Positions 53,791 to 61,992 of a DNA stretch of 64,000 bases are shown piece by piece (positions within the stretch are counted from its first letter, which is position 1; each line of letters starts with the position of its first letter). The stretch is from Lachnoclostridium sp. An131 (lineage in GTDB: Bacteria > Bacillota > Clostridia > Lachnospirales > Lachnospiraceae). Both the position numbers and the translations under genes were made by a program. The stretch spans positions 91,063 to 155,062 of the forward strand of contig NZ_NFLI01000009.1 in NCBI RefSeq assembly GCF_002160825.1. The letters are read 5' to 3'. The notes under the pieces were generated by a model. It was not told where the DNA came from, searched no databases, and saw only the letters and a list, made by a program, of their open reading frames with translations.

Positions 53791-54763
53791 GATTCAGAAT
53801 AGAGAAAGGCTCCGTGATGGAAATGGATTTAAAGCGGTAAAGAATAATCTTGGGATTATTCTAAGCTTGTTAGTGCTGTGTATACTTCTGACATTTGCAA
53901 CGGAACACTTTCTTACAACAAGAAATATTTTAAATGTATTACTTCAGATTTCCACAAATGGGATGATAGCTTTTGGAATGACATATGTCATTTTGCTTGG
54001 TGGAATTGATCTTTCAGTAGGTTCTGTTGTGGCGCTTTCAGGAACCATATCCATGGCGTTGATGGCCAGAAGTAACTGGCCGCTGGTACCAGCCCTCCTT
54101 ATCGGAGTAGTAATTGGCCTGGCAGTAGGTGTTATAAATGGACTTTTGATTACGAAAGTCAAAATGCCAGCTTTTATTGTGACTTTGGCTATGATGAATA
54201 TTACCAGAGGCTTGGCTTTGATAATGACAAGTGGGAAACCGATTTATGTACAGGATGAGAGACTACTTATTATTGGAAATGGGAAGTTCCTTGATGTCAT
54301 CCCGCTCCAAATTATTTATATGCTTATTATATTTTTAATTCTCTTCTGTGTCTTGAATTACACTCGCTATGGAAAACATCTCTATGCGACAGGAGGCAAT
54401 ATAGAAGCGGCTAGATTTTCGGGAATCAACGTGGACAGTGTACGTATTATCGCATATGTTATCTCGGGCGTTGTATCTGGAATCGCAGGAGTCATGACAG
54501 CAGCAAGGCTGTATTCCGCGCTGCCGACAATGGGCGAAGGAGCAGAAATGGACGCTATTGCAGCTGTTGTTCTTGGTGGAACAATGATGACAGGCGGCAG
54601 TGGTACTCTGGGAGGCACCCTGATTGGCACCCTGATTATCGGAGTTATGAATAATGGTCTGAACCTTTTGGGAGTAAATTCTTACTGGCAGGATGTTGCA
54701 AAGGGCATTATTATCATCTTTGCTATAGTAGTGGATATCATTAAGAACAAAAAGAAGCAGTAA
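53783..54763 (+). CDS. sugar ABC transporter permease (RbsC-like)
   Basis: A 326-aa membrane protein of the BPD_transp_2 family with about eight to ten helices. It carries MIAFGMTYVILLGGIDLSVGSVVALSG (shown in parts: TYVILLGGIDLSVGS) near residue 60, GLLITKVKMPAFIVTLAMMN near 115 and RYGKHLYATGGNIEAARFSGI near 200, all typical of RbsC. With RbsB- and RbsA-like partners it forms a complete importer. ATG 53783 is chosen over the in-frame TTG two codons upstream. Confidence 0.93.
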   Translation: MSKIQNRERLRDGNGFKAVKNNLGIILSLLVLCILLTFATEHFLTTRNILNVLLQISTNGMIAFGMTYVILLGGIDLSVGSVVALSGTISMALMARSNWPLVPALLIGVVIGLAVGVINGLLITKVKMPAFIVTLAMMNITRGLALIMTSGKPIYVQDERLLIIGNGKFLDVIPLQIIYMLIIFLILFCVLNYTRYGKHLYATGGNIEAARFSGINVDSVRIIAYVISGVVSGIAGVMTAARLYSALPTMGEGAEMDAIAAVVLGGTMMTGGSGTLGGTLIGTLIIGVMNNGLNLLGVNSYWQDVAKGIIIIFAIVVDIIKNKKKQ

Positions 54764-54794
54764 AAAGCTGATATAAAACAAAAGGAGGGAATTC

Positions 54795-56033
54795 ATGAAA
54801 TTTGAAACATTGGTGTTACCAGAAAGCGTAGGCGAGAAATTTTTAATAGCGACGTATTACATGAAATCTGACAAAGAGCCAGATTTATATGACTGGGTAA
54901 AGCTGGTAGCAGCAGATCAGAGTGCGGGAACTTGGACACATGTAGAGGGAGAAACGCCGGAAGTTATTGAAAAATATGGTGCAAAGGTTATAGGGGTATA
55001 TCCTATGGCGGAAGAAAGAGCCTGCGTTGCGAGAATTGCATTCCCTACGGCGAATTTTCCGGCTTATATGCCTATGATCATGAGTACAGTGGCAGGAAAC
55101 GTTTTGGGGCAGGATGGAATTCGTCTTGTAGATATAGAATTTCCGAAGAGTATACTGAAAGAACTGCCAGGACCAATGATGGGGATAGACGGAATACGAA
55201 AGCTGCTGAACATTCCAGAACGCCCCCTAGTAGGAGCTATCTTAAAGCCTTGTATTGGTGTGGAGCCAGAGGTAAGCGCAAGTGGTGCTGTGAAAGCGGC
55301 ATTGGGCGGGGCTGATGTAATCAAGGATGATGAACTGTTGAGTGATCCGGGTTATTCACCGATGGTGGAGCGTGTAAGTACGGTTATGAAGCGCCTCAGG
55401 GAAGTGGGGAAGGACAGGAGCTGTTTGTATGCTGTAAATATTACTGGTGAAAATCTTTTGGAGCGTGCAAAACGCGCAATTGATGCAGGAGCAAATGCTC
55501 TTATGATTAACTATCAAGCAGTAGGATGGGGAGCTTCAGAGGATCTGATTCGTGCATTAAAAAGAGAAAAACTGATTTATCCCATCTTTGGACATTGTGC
55601 AGGAATGGGAGCTTATTATCGTTCTAGATCTAACGGGATTGGAACTGCTCTTGCCTGTGGAAAGCTGGCCCGGCTTATTGGAATGGATATGCCTCTTGTT
55701 TATCCGGACAGCGGAAGGTTTGGCATTGCAACGGACGAGCTTGTTGAAGCTCATGCGCATTGCGTAGCTCCGATGGAGGGGATTAACAGAGCGTTTATCA
55801 CTGTAGCTGGAGGCGTACATCCAGGAACCATCGAATATCTCATGCGGCTCCTTGGAAATGATACAATCCTTATGGCCGGAGGAGGAATTTATGGACATCC
55901 CATGGGGGCAGAGGCTGGAGCAAAAGCGATTCTTCAGGCAATTGAAGCTGTTATGGAGGGGAAAACAGTTGTGGAAGCTTCTGAAGAGTTTACAGAATTA
56001 AAAACAGCGCTTACATACTGGGGAGTCAAATAG
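54795..56033 (+). CDS. RuBisCO-like protein (RuBisCO large-chain superfamily)
   Basis: A 412-aa RuBisCO-superfamily protein. The N-terminal domain spans about residues 1-125, the TIM barrel about 126-412. By eye, Lys151 (ILKP) matches RuBisCO K175, and VIKDDE (177-180 for KDDE) keeps the carbamate Lys and both metal acids. Cys153 replaces K177, the loop-6 Lys is Arg308 (DSGRFG), and phosphate-binding glycines AGG (338-340) and GGG (362-364) remain. So it can bind Mg and a phosphate substrate but should not fix CO2. Among known RLPs, those of apionate breakdown act on phosphorylated sugar acids. Its role here, between an importer and a TPP/lipoate complex, is unknown. Confidence 0.88.
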   Translation: MKFETLVLPESVGEKFLIATYYMKSDKEPDLYDWVKLVAADQSAGTWTHVEGETPEVIEKYGAKVIGVYPMAEERACVARIAFPTANFPAYMPMIMSTVAGNVLGQDGIRLVDIEFPKSILKELPGPMMGIDGIRKLLNIPERPLVGAILKPCIGVEPEVSASGAVKAALGGADVIKDDELLSDPGYSPMVERVSTVMKRLREVGKDRSCLYAVNITGENLLERAKRAIDAGANALMINYQAVGWGASEDLIRALKREKLIYPIFGHCAGMGAYYRSRSNGIGTALACGKLARLIGMDMPLVYPDSGRFGIATDELVEAHAHCVAPMEGINRAFITVAGGVHPGTIEYLMRLLGNDTILMAGGGIYGHPMGAEAGAKAILQAIEAVMEGKTVVEASEEFTELKTALTYWGVK

Positions 56034-56049
56034 AGTGGAGGAAAATATC

Positions 56050-57066
56050 ATGGAAAAAAATGCATTGTTAAATGCTTATCGCATGATGAACCGTATCCGG
56101 GAATTTGAAAATGAGGCTATTGAACTGGCAAAGGCAAATGAAACACGCGCAGCTGTGCATACCTACCAAGGGGAGGAAGCGATTGCGACCGGAGTGTGCG
56201 CGCATATGACCCGGGAGGATTTTATCACCTCTACGCACAGAGGACATGGACATTGTATTGCCAAGGGAGCGGATTTGACCCGTATGTTTGCAGAGCTTTT
56301 GGGAAAGGGAGAAGGCTACTGTAAGGGCAAAGGCGGTTCCATGCATATTGCAGATCTGACCACTGGAAATCTTGGAGCAAATGGAATTGTAGGAGGCGGA
56401 ATTCCGATTGCTGTTGGCGCAGCTTTAAGTATGCAGCTTGACCATAGTGATAATTTCACAGTCAGCTTTTTTGGAGATGGTGCGGCTAATGAAGGCAGCT
56501 TTCATGAAGCATTAAACATGGCTTCGATTTGGGATCTTCCGGTTATTTTTGTGTGCGAGAATAATCAATATGGAATTTCCACTCATGTGAGTAAATCCAT
56601 GCATGTAAAGGATATTGCGGAAAGGGCAGTAGCTTATAATATTAAGGGTATGGTAGTGGATGGCAACAATGTAGCGGCTGTTGACGCCGCGATGGAAGAA
56701 GCTGTCGCTCATGTGAAGGCAGGTAAGGGGCCAGTGCTGATGGAGATGAAGACTTACCGAATGGCAGGACATTATTTCGGAGATAACCAGAACTACCGTA
56801 CCAGAGATGAGGTAAACAGCTGGAAGGACAAGGATCCGATTCTTCAGTGTGCGAAGCTTCTTATGGAGCAGTGGGAAGTGTCTGAGGAAGAACTGAATGA
56901 AATCAGAAAAGAAGAACATAAAGCTGTCCTAGATGCATCAAAGGCTGCAAGGCAAATGAGTGATCCGGATATTGAGGATTTGACAGAGGATCTTTACGAC
57001 CCGATATTTGCAGACATAACCTGGAAGGCATTTCAGAAACCGGATAATGGAGGGAAGAGGCTATGA
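56050..57066 (+). CDS. TPP-dependent dehydrogenase E1 alpha subunit (acetoin/2-oxoacid type)
   Basis: A 338-aa alpha subunit of a TPP-dependent dehydrogenase. Features are YQGEEAIATGVCAHM near residue 39, THRGHGHCIAKG near 62, GSMHIAD near 96 and the TPP motif starting FFGDGAANEGSFHEAL near 140 and ending with VCENNQYG. The size matches acetoin dehydrogenase AcoA and pyruvate dehydrogenase PdhA. It would decarboxylate a 2-oxoacid, or cleave an acetoin-like ketol, and pass the acyl group to lipoate. ATG 56050 follows GGAGGA. The beta gene overlaps its stop (ATGA). Confidence 0.92.
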   Translation: MEKNALLNAYRMMNRIREFENEAIELAKANETRAAVHTYQGEEAIATGVCAHMTREDFITSTHRGHGHCIAKGADLTRMFAELLGKGEGYCKGKGGSMHIADLTTGNLGANGIVGGGIPIAVGAALSMQLDHSDNFTVSFFGDGAANEGSFHEALNMASIWDLPVIFVCENNQYGISTHVSKSMHVKDIAERAVAYNIKGMVVDGNNVAAVDAAMEEAVAHVKAGKGPVLMEMKTYRMAGHYFGDNQNYRTRDEVNSWKDKDPILQCAKLLMEQWEVSEEELNEIRKEEHKAVLDASKAARQMSDPDIEDLTEDLYDPIFADITWKAFQKPDNGGKRL

Positions 57067-58040
57067 GAAAGATTTCCATGCGTGAAGCGATTAATGAGGC
57101 GATGCATATCGCATTTCATAGTGATCCGAATGTATTTACCATGGGAGAGGATATTGCGGTTTACGGAGGACAGCTGCGTTGCAGCTATGACCTATATGAT
57201 AATTTTGGAAGTGAACGTGTTCGTGATACGCCTATTTCAGAGATGGCAATCGTAGGAGCTGGAGTAGGAGCTGCTCTACATGGTAAGCGTCCTATTGTGG
57301 AATTATCATATTCTGATTTTATAGGAACAAGCTTTGATCAAATCTTAAATCAGGCTGCAAAAATCCGCTATATGTACGGGGGAAGTGTTAATATTCCGCT
57401 TGTTATACGAACTCAGGGAGGGGCGGGTCTTGGAAATGGAGCCCAGCATTCCCAGTCTCTTGAAGCAATTCTTGCCCATATTCCAGGAATTCGTGTTGTG
57501 ATGCCTTCAAATGCCTATGATGCCAAGGGGCTTCTTTTACATGCCATCCGTGATAATAATCCAGTAATATTTTACGAACATAAAGCACTCTACAAGCAAA
57601 AATGCGAAGTCCCTGAAGAGCCTTATGAGATTGAGTATACGTCAGATGTGAAACGAGAGGGAACTGATATTACAATTGTAACATATTCAGCCATGGTAGG
57701 GCGTTCTCTGAAGGCAGCAGAAGAGCTTGAAAAAGAAGGAATTTCTGTAGAGGTCATAGATATTAGAACGCTGGAGCCTTTGGATATGGAGCCCGTGCTT
57801 GCATCTGTAAAGAAGACTGGGCGGGTACTGATTGTGCATGAGGCATGCAAAAAGGGAGGCTTTGGGGCAGAACTTTCAGCTCAGATTCAGGAGTTTGCAT
57901 TTGGGGCATTGAAGACAGGAGTGACAAGAATCGGTGCGCCGAATGTTCCGGTACCCTTTGCAGTGAATTTGGAAAAAATGTATGTTCCAGAAGTGTCCCT
58001 GATTGTAGAAACAGTAAGAAATTTAATAAAAAATAATTAA
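57063..58040 (+). CDS. TPP-dependent dehydrogenase E1 beta subunit
   Basis: A 325-aa partner of E1 alpha. It has MREAINEAMHIAFHSDPNVFTMGEDIAVYGG (begin and end: MREAINEAM, MGEDIAVYGG), RVRDTPISEMAIVGAGVGAAL near 54, QGGAGLGNGAQHSQSLEA near 118 with the catalytic-type His, and a C-terminal transketolase_C domain with VIDIRTLEPLD near 232. Length and motifs are normal for PdhB/AcoB. It overlaps the alpha gene by four bases. Confidence 0.92.
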   Translation: MRKISMREAINEAMHIAFHSDPNVFTMGEDIAVYGGQLRCSYDLYDNFGSERVRDTPISEMAIVGAGVGAALHGKRPIVELSYSDFIGTSFDQILNQAAKIRYMYGGSVNIPLVIRTQGGAGLGNGAQHSQSLEAILAHIPGIRVVMPSNAYDAKGLLLHAIRDNNPVIFYEHKALYKQKCEVPEEPYEIEYTSDVKREGTDITIVTYSAMVGRSLKAAEELEKEGISVEVIDIRTLEPLDMEPVLASVKKTGRVLIVHEACKKGGFGAELSAQIQEFAFGALKTGVTRIGAPNVPVPFAVNLEKMYVPEVSLIVETVRNLIKNN

Positions 58041-58057
58041 GGAAGGAAATTAAAATT

Positions 58058-59107
58058 ATGAAACTTCTTGTGACCACTTATATGGAAAGTCCTTATTTTG
58101 ATGAGTTTCGCAAAATGTTTGATACAATTGTTTATGAAGGCATGATGAAAATTGGTCGCGTACTAAGTGAGGACGAGATGTGTGAAGCTATTAAGGGATG
58201 CGATGCAGTTGTGGCGGAATTTGACCCAATTACAGCAAAAGTACTGGAAGCGGCAGACAGCCTGAAGGTAATCGCTTCTCCAAGAGGAGGAGCACATGCA
58301 AACGTTGATGTAAAAAAGGCGACAGAGCTGGGAATTCCGATTCTGTTTGTTCCGGGAAGAAATCAGGATACAGTGGCTGATTTTACAATGGGCTTGGTTG
58401 TAGCGGTTAGCCGTCATCTTGCACAGGGAAATTATCTAATTAAAAACCGTATAATTACAGATGATAAGCCTTACAATGAGAATGGCTTTTGCGTCACGGA
58501 TGTTAACTGGGTAGGCTCTACACCGGAAAAATTCGCTTACCTGCAGTTTAAAGGACCTACGTTAAGCGGAAAGACGCTTGGTCTTGTGGGGTATGGAGCC
58601 ATTGGACGAGAGACGGCGAAGCGTGCTTTAGCGTTTGATATGGAAGTGATTGCTTATGATCCTTTTGTGAAGCAGGAGACGGTAACACAAAATGTAAAGC
58701 TGGTAAACCTGGAAGAATTGATGGAAAAAAGTGATTTTGTATCCATACATCTACCGGTAAACGATGGTACAAGAGGAATTATTAGTGCAGAGATGCTGAG
58801 CTTGATGAAGCCCACAGCATATATGATTAATACAGCGAGAGCAGCGGTTATGGATTACAATAAACTGATTGATATGCTCCAAAAGAAGGAAATTGCAGGA
58901 GCTGGCCTGGATGTCTATCCTGTAGAACCCCTTCCGGCAGATCATCCGCTGCTTTCTTTGGATAACGTGGTTCTTACGCCGCATATCGCAGGCTGCAGCT
59001 ATGACCCATATGACAGGTCTTATAGGGTGCTTGCTGAAGATCTGAAGCTTTTCTTTGCAGGACAGAGACCTGTACACCTGTACAATCCGGAGGTTTGGAA
59101 GGATTAA
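58058..59107 (+). CDS. D-isomer-specific 2-hydroxyacid dehydrogenase
   Basis: A 349-aa NAD-dependent dehydrogenase related to SerA. The Rossmann motif LVGYGAIGRETAKRAL lies near residue 177, and the catalytic triad is visible: Arg in INTARAAVMD near 265, Glu in DVYPVEPLPADHP near 293 and His in LTPHIAGCSYD near 313. It lacks SerA's C-terminal ACT domain. In this operon it could oxidise a 2-hydroxyacid made from the imported sugar. ATG 58058 lies 17 bp after E1 beta. Confidence 0.9.
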   Translation: MKLLVTTYMESPYFDEFRKMFDTIVYEGMMKIGRVLSEDEMCEAIKGCDAVVAEFDPITAKVLEAADSLKVIASPRGGAHANVDVKKATELGIPILFVPGRNQDTVADFTMGLVVAVSRHLAQGNYLIKNRIITDDKPYNENGFCVTDVNWVGSTPEKFAYLQFKGPTLSGKTLGLVGYGAIGRETAKRALAFDMEVIAYDPFVKQETVTQNVKLVNLEELMEKSDFVSIHLPVNDGTRGIISAEMLSLMKPTAYMINTARAAVMDYNKLIDMLQKKEIAGAGLDVYPVEPLPADHPLLSLDNVVLTPHIAGCSYDPYDRSYRVLAEDLKLFFAGQRPVHLYNPEVWKD

Positions 59108-59139
59108 TTAAAACAGAACCCGAAATGAGGTGAGGCAGA

Positions 59140-60657
59140 ATGAAGGCACAGTTTTTAGGTGTTGATATTGGAACAACGAAGGTTAAGACGGTTTTGTTTG
59201 ATGAGAGTGGGCAGGAACTAAAACTGGCCAGACGTAATACGGCTCCTGACTGTCGAAGAGATGGGAGCGCTTACCAGGATATGGATTTACTCTGGGACAT
59301 GGTTGCAGAGACAATTCAAGAAGTAATGCAGGAAACAAAAGAACAGGGAGAAGTTAAAGCAATTGGGATAACTGGTCAGGGAGACGGCTTGTGGCTTTTG
59401 GATAGAAATAAAAAGCCGTTGGATGTCGCAACTCTGTGGATAGATGGGAGGGCAGGAGCTTATATAGACAGGTGGAAGCAAAATAAAGTTATACAGAGTA
59501 GCGGAAGGATAACATTTGCGGGTTCACCCCTGGCCCTGGGGGCATGGTATTACGATCACGAACCGGAAAAAATGGAGCAGGCCAAGTATTTGGTTTTTTG
59601 TAAGGACTGGATTAAGTTTTGCCTGACAGGTGAAATTGTCACTGATACCTCAGATTTATCAGATGCTTCATTAGTGGATGTATGGAGTAGAAAGTATAAT
59701 CGGGAACTATTGGAAGGCTTTGACATGGAGCGGATCTATGAGCTGTTGCCGCCAATCCGTTCGAGTATGGAAATAATAGGAACGGTAACAAAAGAAGCCG
59801 CTGCAAAAACAACGCTTCCTGTTGGAATTCCTGTTGTGAATGGGATGATAGATATAGCTGCTACGGCCTGTGGAAATGGAATGCTCCAGAATATGGACAG
59901 TTGCTCTATTGTTGGAACAACTATTCATAATGAAATGGTCGTTGATTCCCTAGATGATTTTCAAATGAATAAAGAGGAAGCACCCTCTCTTATCTGCTAC
60001 ATAGAAGATAAAAAGTGGTTGATGACGATGGGAACCATGCTTGGGACGCCAAATTTGGACTGGTTTATTGATACCTTTTATCATGGTGAGAACTGTAGGT
60101 TCTCCTATGAGGAAGAGGAGGCAAAAATGAAACAGATCGGGGCTGGTTCCGGAGGAATCATTTTTCATCCCTTCCTGGGGCAAGGAGGTGAGCGGGCGCC
60201 GTTTGTAAAACCGAGTGCAGCAGGTCAGTTCTTCGGAATTAAAAGTAATCATACAAAAGAACATCTATTGCGTTCTGTGTATGAAGGAATTGCATATTCC
60301 ATGAAAGATTGTTACCAGCATTTTCCGAATCAGCCTGCAGTGGTGCGAATTGCCGGAGGAGGAAGTGCAAGCGAATTTTGGTGCCAGATGTTTGCAAGCT
60401 GCCTGAATAAGACTATACAGGTAACAAGTGGAAAAGAAATTGGTGCGCGGGGGGCGGCTCTTTTGGCTGCAGTTGCTTCGGGATATTTTGATAATATATA
60501 TCAAGGAATGGATCAAATGATTCATATCAAAAAGGAATTTGAACCAGATAGGGAAGAAAACAAAATATATGAAATGAATTATCAATTATATACGGAGTTA
60601 TACCGTGCAAACTGGAAAATCTGGGATAAGCGTGCAGAACTAAAAAATTATAGATAA
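59140..60657 (+). CDS. FGGY-family carbohydrate kinase
   Basis: A 505-aa sugar kinase with xylulokinase-like features: GVDIGTTKVKTVLFDESG at the N-terminus, ITGQGDGLWLLD near 75, DWIKFCLTGEIVTDTSDLSDASL near 170 (shown in part: DWIKFCLTGEIVTDTSD), and RIAGGGSASEFWCQMFASCL near 405. It phosphorylates a ketose, polyol or sugar acid; the exact one cannot be read. It supplies the phosphate that the RLP residues appear to bind (inference). RBS GAGGTGAGG. Confidence 0.9.
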   Translation: MKAQFLGVDIGTTKVKTVLFDESGQELKLARRNTAPDCRRDGSAYQDMDLLWDMVAETIQEVMQETKEQGEVKAIGITGQGDGLWLLDRNKKPLDVATLWIDGRAGAYIDRWKQNKVIQSSGRITFAGSPLALGAWYYDHEPEKMEQAKYLVFCKDWIKFCLTGEIVTDTSDLSDASLVDVWSRKYNRELLEGFDMERIYELLPPIRSSMEIIGTVTKEAAAKTTLPVGIPVVNGMIDIAATACGNGMLQNMDSCSIVGTTIHNEMVVDSLDDFQMNKEEAPSLICYIEDKKWLMTMGTMLGTPNLDWFIDTFYHGENCRFSYEEEEAKMKQIGAGSGGIIFHPFLGQGGERAPFVKPSAAGQFFGIKSNHTKEHLLRSVYEGIAYSMKDCYQHFPNQPAVVRIAGGGSASEFWCQMFASCLNKTIQVTSGKEIGARGAALLAAVASGYFDNIYQGMDQMIHIKKEFEPDREENKIYEMNYQLYTELYRANWKIWDKRAELKNYR

Positions 60658-60693
60658 AGAATATATGAATTAAATATTAAGGAGGAAAATACT

Positions 60694-60939
60694 ATGCGTA
60701 AAGAGGTTATTATGCCAAAAGTAGGCTTGGACATGGAGGAGGGGATTATACAGGAATGGTTAAAAAAGGTGGGTGATCATATTACAGCTGGCGAGCCCTT
60801 GATGTCTATCGAAACAGATAAAGCTATTACCGAAATAGAAGCTGCTGTAACCGGAACACTTGTGGAAATAGTGGTTCCAGAAGGCGAGGAGGTAGAAATT
60901 GCGACTGTTGTAGCTTATATTGATACAGACGAGGAGTAA
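60694..60939 (+). CDS. free-standing lipoyl-domain protein
   Basis: An 81-aa protein consisting of one biotinyl/lipoyl domain: EVIMPKVGLDMEEGIIQEW, then SIETDKAITEIEA with the lipoyl Lys43, and VEIVVPEGEEVEI. It is the part that normally forms the N-terminus of E2. It ends with its own stop two bases before the catalytic E2 gene, which is in another frame and has its own GAGGAG site. It probably works as a mobile acyl carrier between E1 and E2. RBS AAGGAGGAAAA is strong. Confidence 0.9.
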   Translation: MRKEVIMPKVGLDMEEGIIQEWLKKVGDHITAGEPLMSIETDKAITEIEAAVTGTLVEIVVPEGEEVEIATVVAYIDTDEE

Positions 60940-60940
60940 A

Positions 60941-61615
60941 ATGATGGAAGATACCGTCATGAAGTTGAAGGGCATAAAAAAAGCAATGGCCCGGCAGATG
61001 ACAAAAAGCTGGACAGATGTTCCTCAGTTTCACATGGAGACAGAGGTAGACTGTGAGCCGATGATAGACTTTAGAAGACGATTGGAGTACAAACCTTCTT
61101 ACACAGCAATTATAGCCAAAGCAGTAGCGGACAGTCTTTGCAAGCATTCGTCACTGAACGCATACTGGGGTGATGATCAAATTACATATTGCGGAAAAGT
61201 AAATATTGGTGTAGCAGTAGATACTAAGAGAGGGCTTCTGGTTCCAGTTATTAAGAACGTGGATAAACTCAGTCTGAGAGAGGTCTGTGAGAAATTAGAG
61301 CAAATAAAAGAGAAAGCAGTAATGGGTATTTATTCAGCGGAAGAACTTGCAGGAGCCACTTTTACTGTAAGCAGTCTTGGGAAGTTCCGAATTTATTCTT
61401 TTTCATCCATTGTAAATGCACCACAGGCAGGTATTTTATCTGTACCCAGAATGCAGGAAAAGCTGGTTTGGAATAAAGAAGAAGAAAACGTGCAAGTCAG
61501 GAGAATTATGCGTCTGACACTGGCATTGGATCATCGGATCGCAGACGGAGCTTCTGGAGCTCGCTTTTTAACAGATTTAGCAGAGATGCTGGAAAAACCT
61601 GAGGCTCTAAAATAA
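60941..61615 (+). CDS. E2 acyltransferase catalytic domain, short form
   Basis: A 224-aa 2-oxoacid dehydrogenase acyltransferase domain without lipoyl or peripheral subunit-binding domain. It begins MMEDTVMKLKGIKKAMARQM, has FHMETEVDCEPMIDFR, VNIGVAVDTKRGLLVPVIK near 88 and TFTVSSLGKF near 141, and ends with the catalytic DHRIADGASGARFL (His198 and Asp202-Gly203). Catalytic residues are intact. It would transfer the acyl group from lipoate to CoA. How it holds E1 and E3 without a binding domain is unclear. ATG 60941 or 60944. No E3 gene follows; the locus terminator is 27 bp downstream. Confidence 0.88.
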   Translation: MMEDTVMKLKGIKKAMARQMTKSWTDVPQFHMETEVDCEPMIDFRRRLEYKPSYTAIIAKAVADSLCKHSSLNAYWGDDQITYCGKVNIGVAVDTKRGLLVPVIKNVDKLSLREVCEKLEQIKEKAVMGIYSAEELAGATFTVSSLGKFRIYSFSSIVNAPQAGILSVPRMQEKLVWNKEEENVQVRRIMRLTLALDHRIADGASGARFLTDLAEMLEKPEALK

Positions 61616-61641
61616 TTGAAGTAATTTCGGTTATCAGAAAT

Positions 61642-61680
61642 CAAAATAGGCCGCCATAAGTATTTGGGCGGCCTATTTTG
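61642..61680 (+). terminator. terminator of the RLP operon
   Basis: A 14-bp perfect stem, 61642-61655 with 61667-61680, around an 11-nt loop; the right arm ends CTATTTTG. Confidence 0.85.
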
Positions 61681-61707
61681 ATGAAATCGCTTTATTTTCA
61701 AAAAAGG

Positions 61708-61737
61708 CTGAAGTGAAAAGTTTATTTCCACTTTGAA
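61708..61737. repeat. left terminal inverted repeat of the IS
   Basis: Begins CTGAAGTGAAAAG and is the exact reverse complement of 63390-63419. Confidence 0.92.
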
Positions 61738-61992
61738 AAACGTGAAAAGAAAAGTGGCAATTACTCTTACAAAAATGAGTGATTGCTGCTTTTTCTGTTT
61801 TATTAAGTAGAAATAAGTGTTACACTAAATGAAGAAAACAACAGGCTGCTTAAAAAAGAGAGGATTTTTGGACATGACAAAAAAGCGGATTTTAGCCGGT
61901 GTTTTTAAGGGTGTAGGACTAAATTCCACTTGCTGTGGATGGTATTTACTTTCTTTGACAGCCGCCTGTTGTTTTTGATTAAGTAGTTTTCC

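Noticed and set aside
54795..56033. True CO2-fixing RuBisCO
   Set aside because: The loop-6 Lys and a second catalytic Lys are replaced, and no small subunit or phosphoribulokinase is near.
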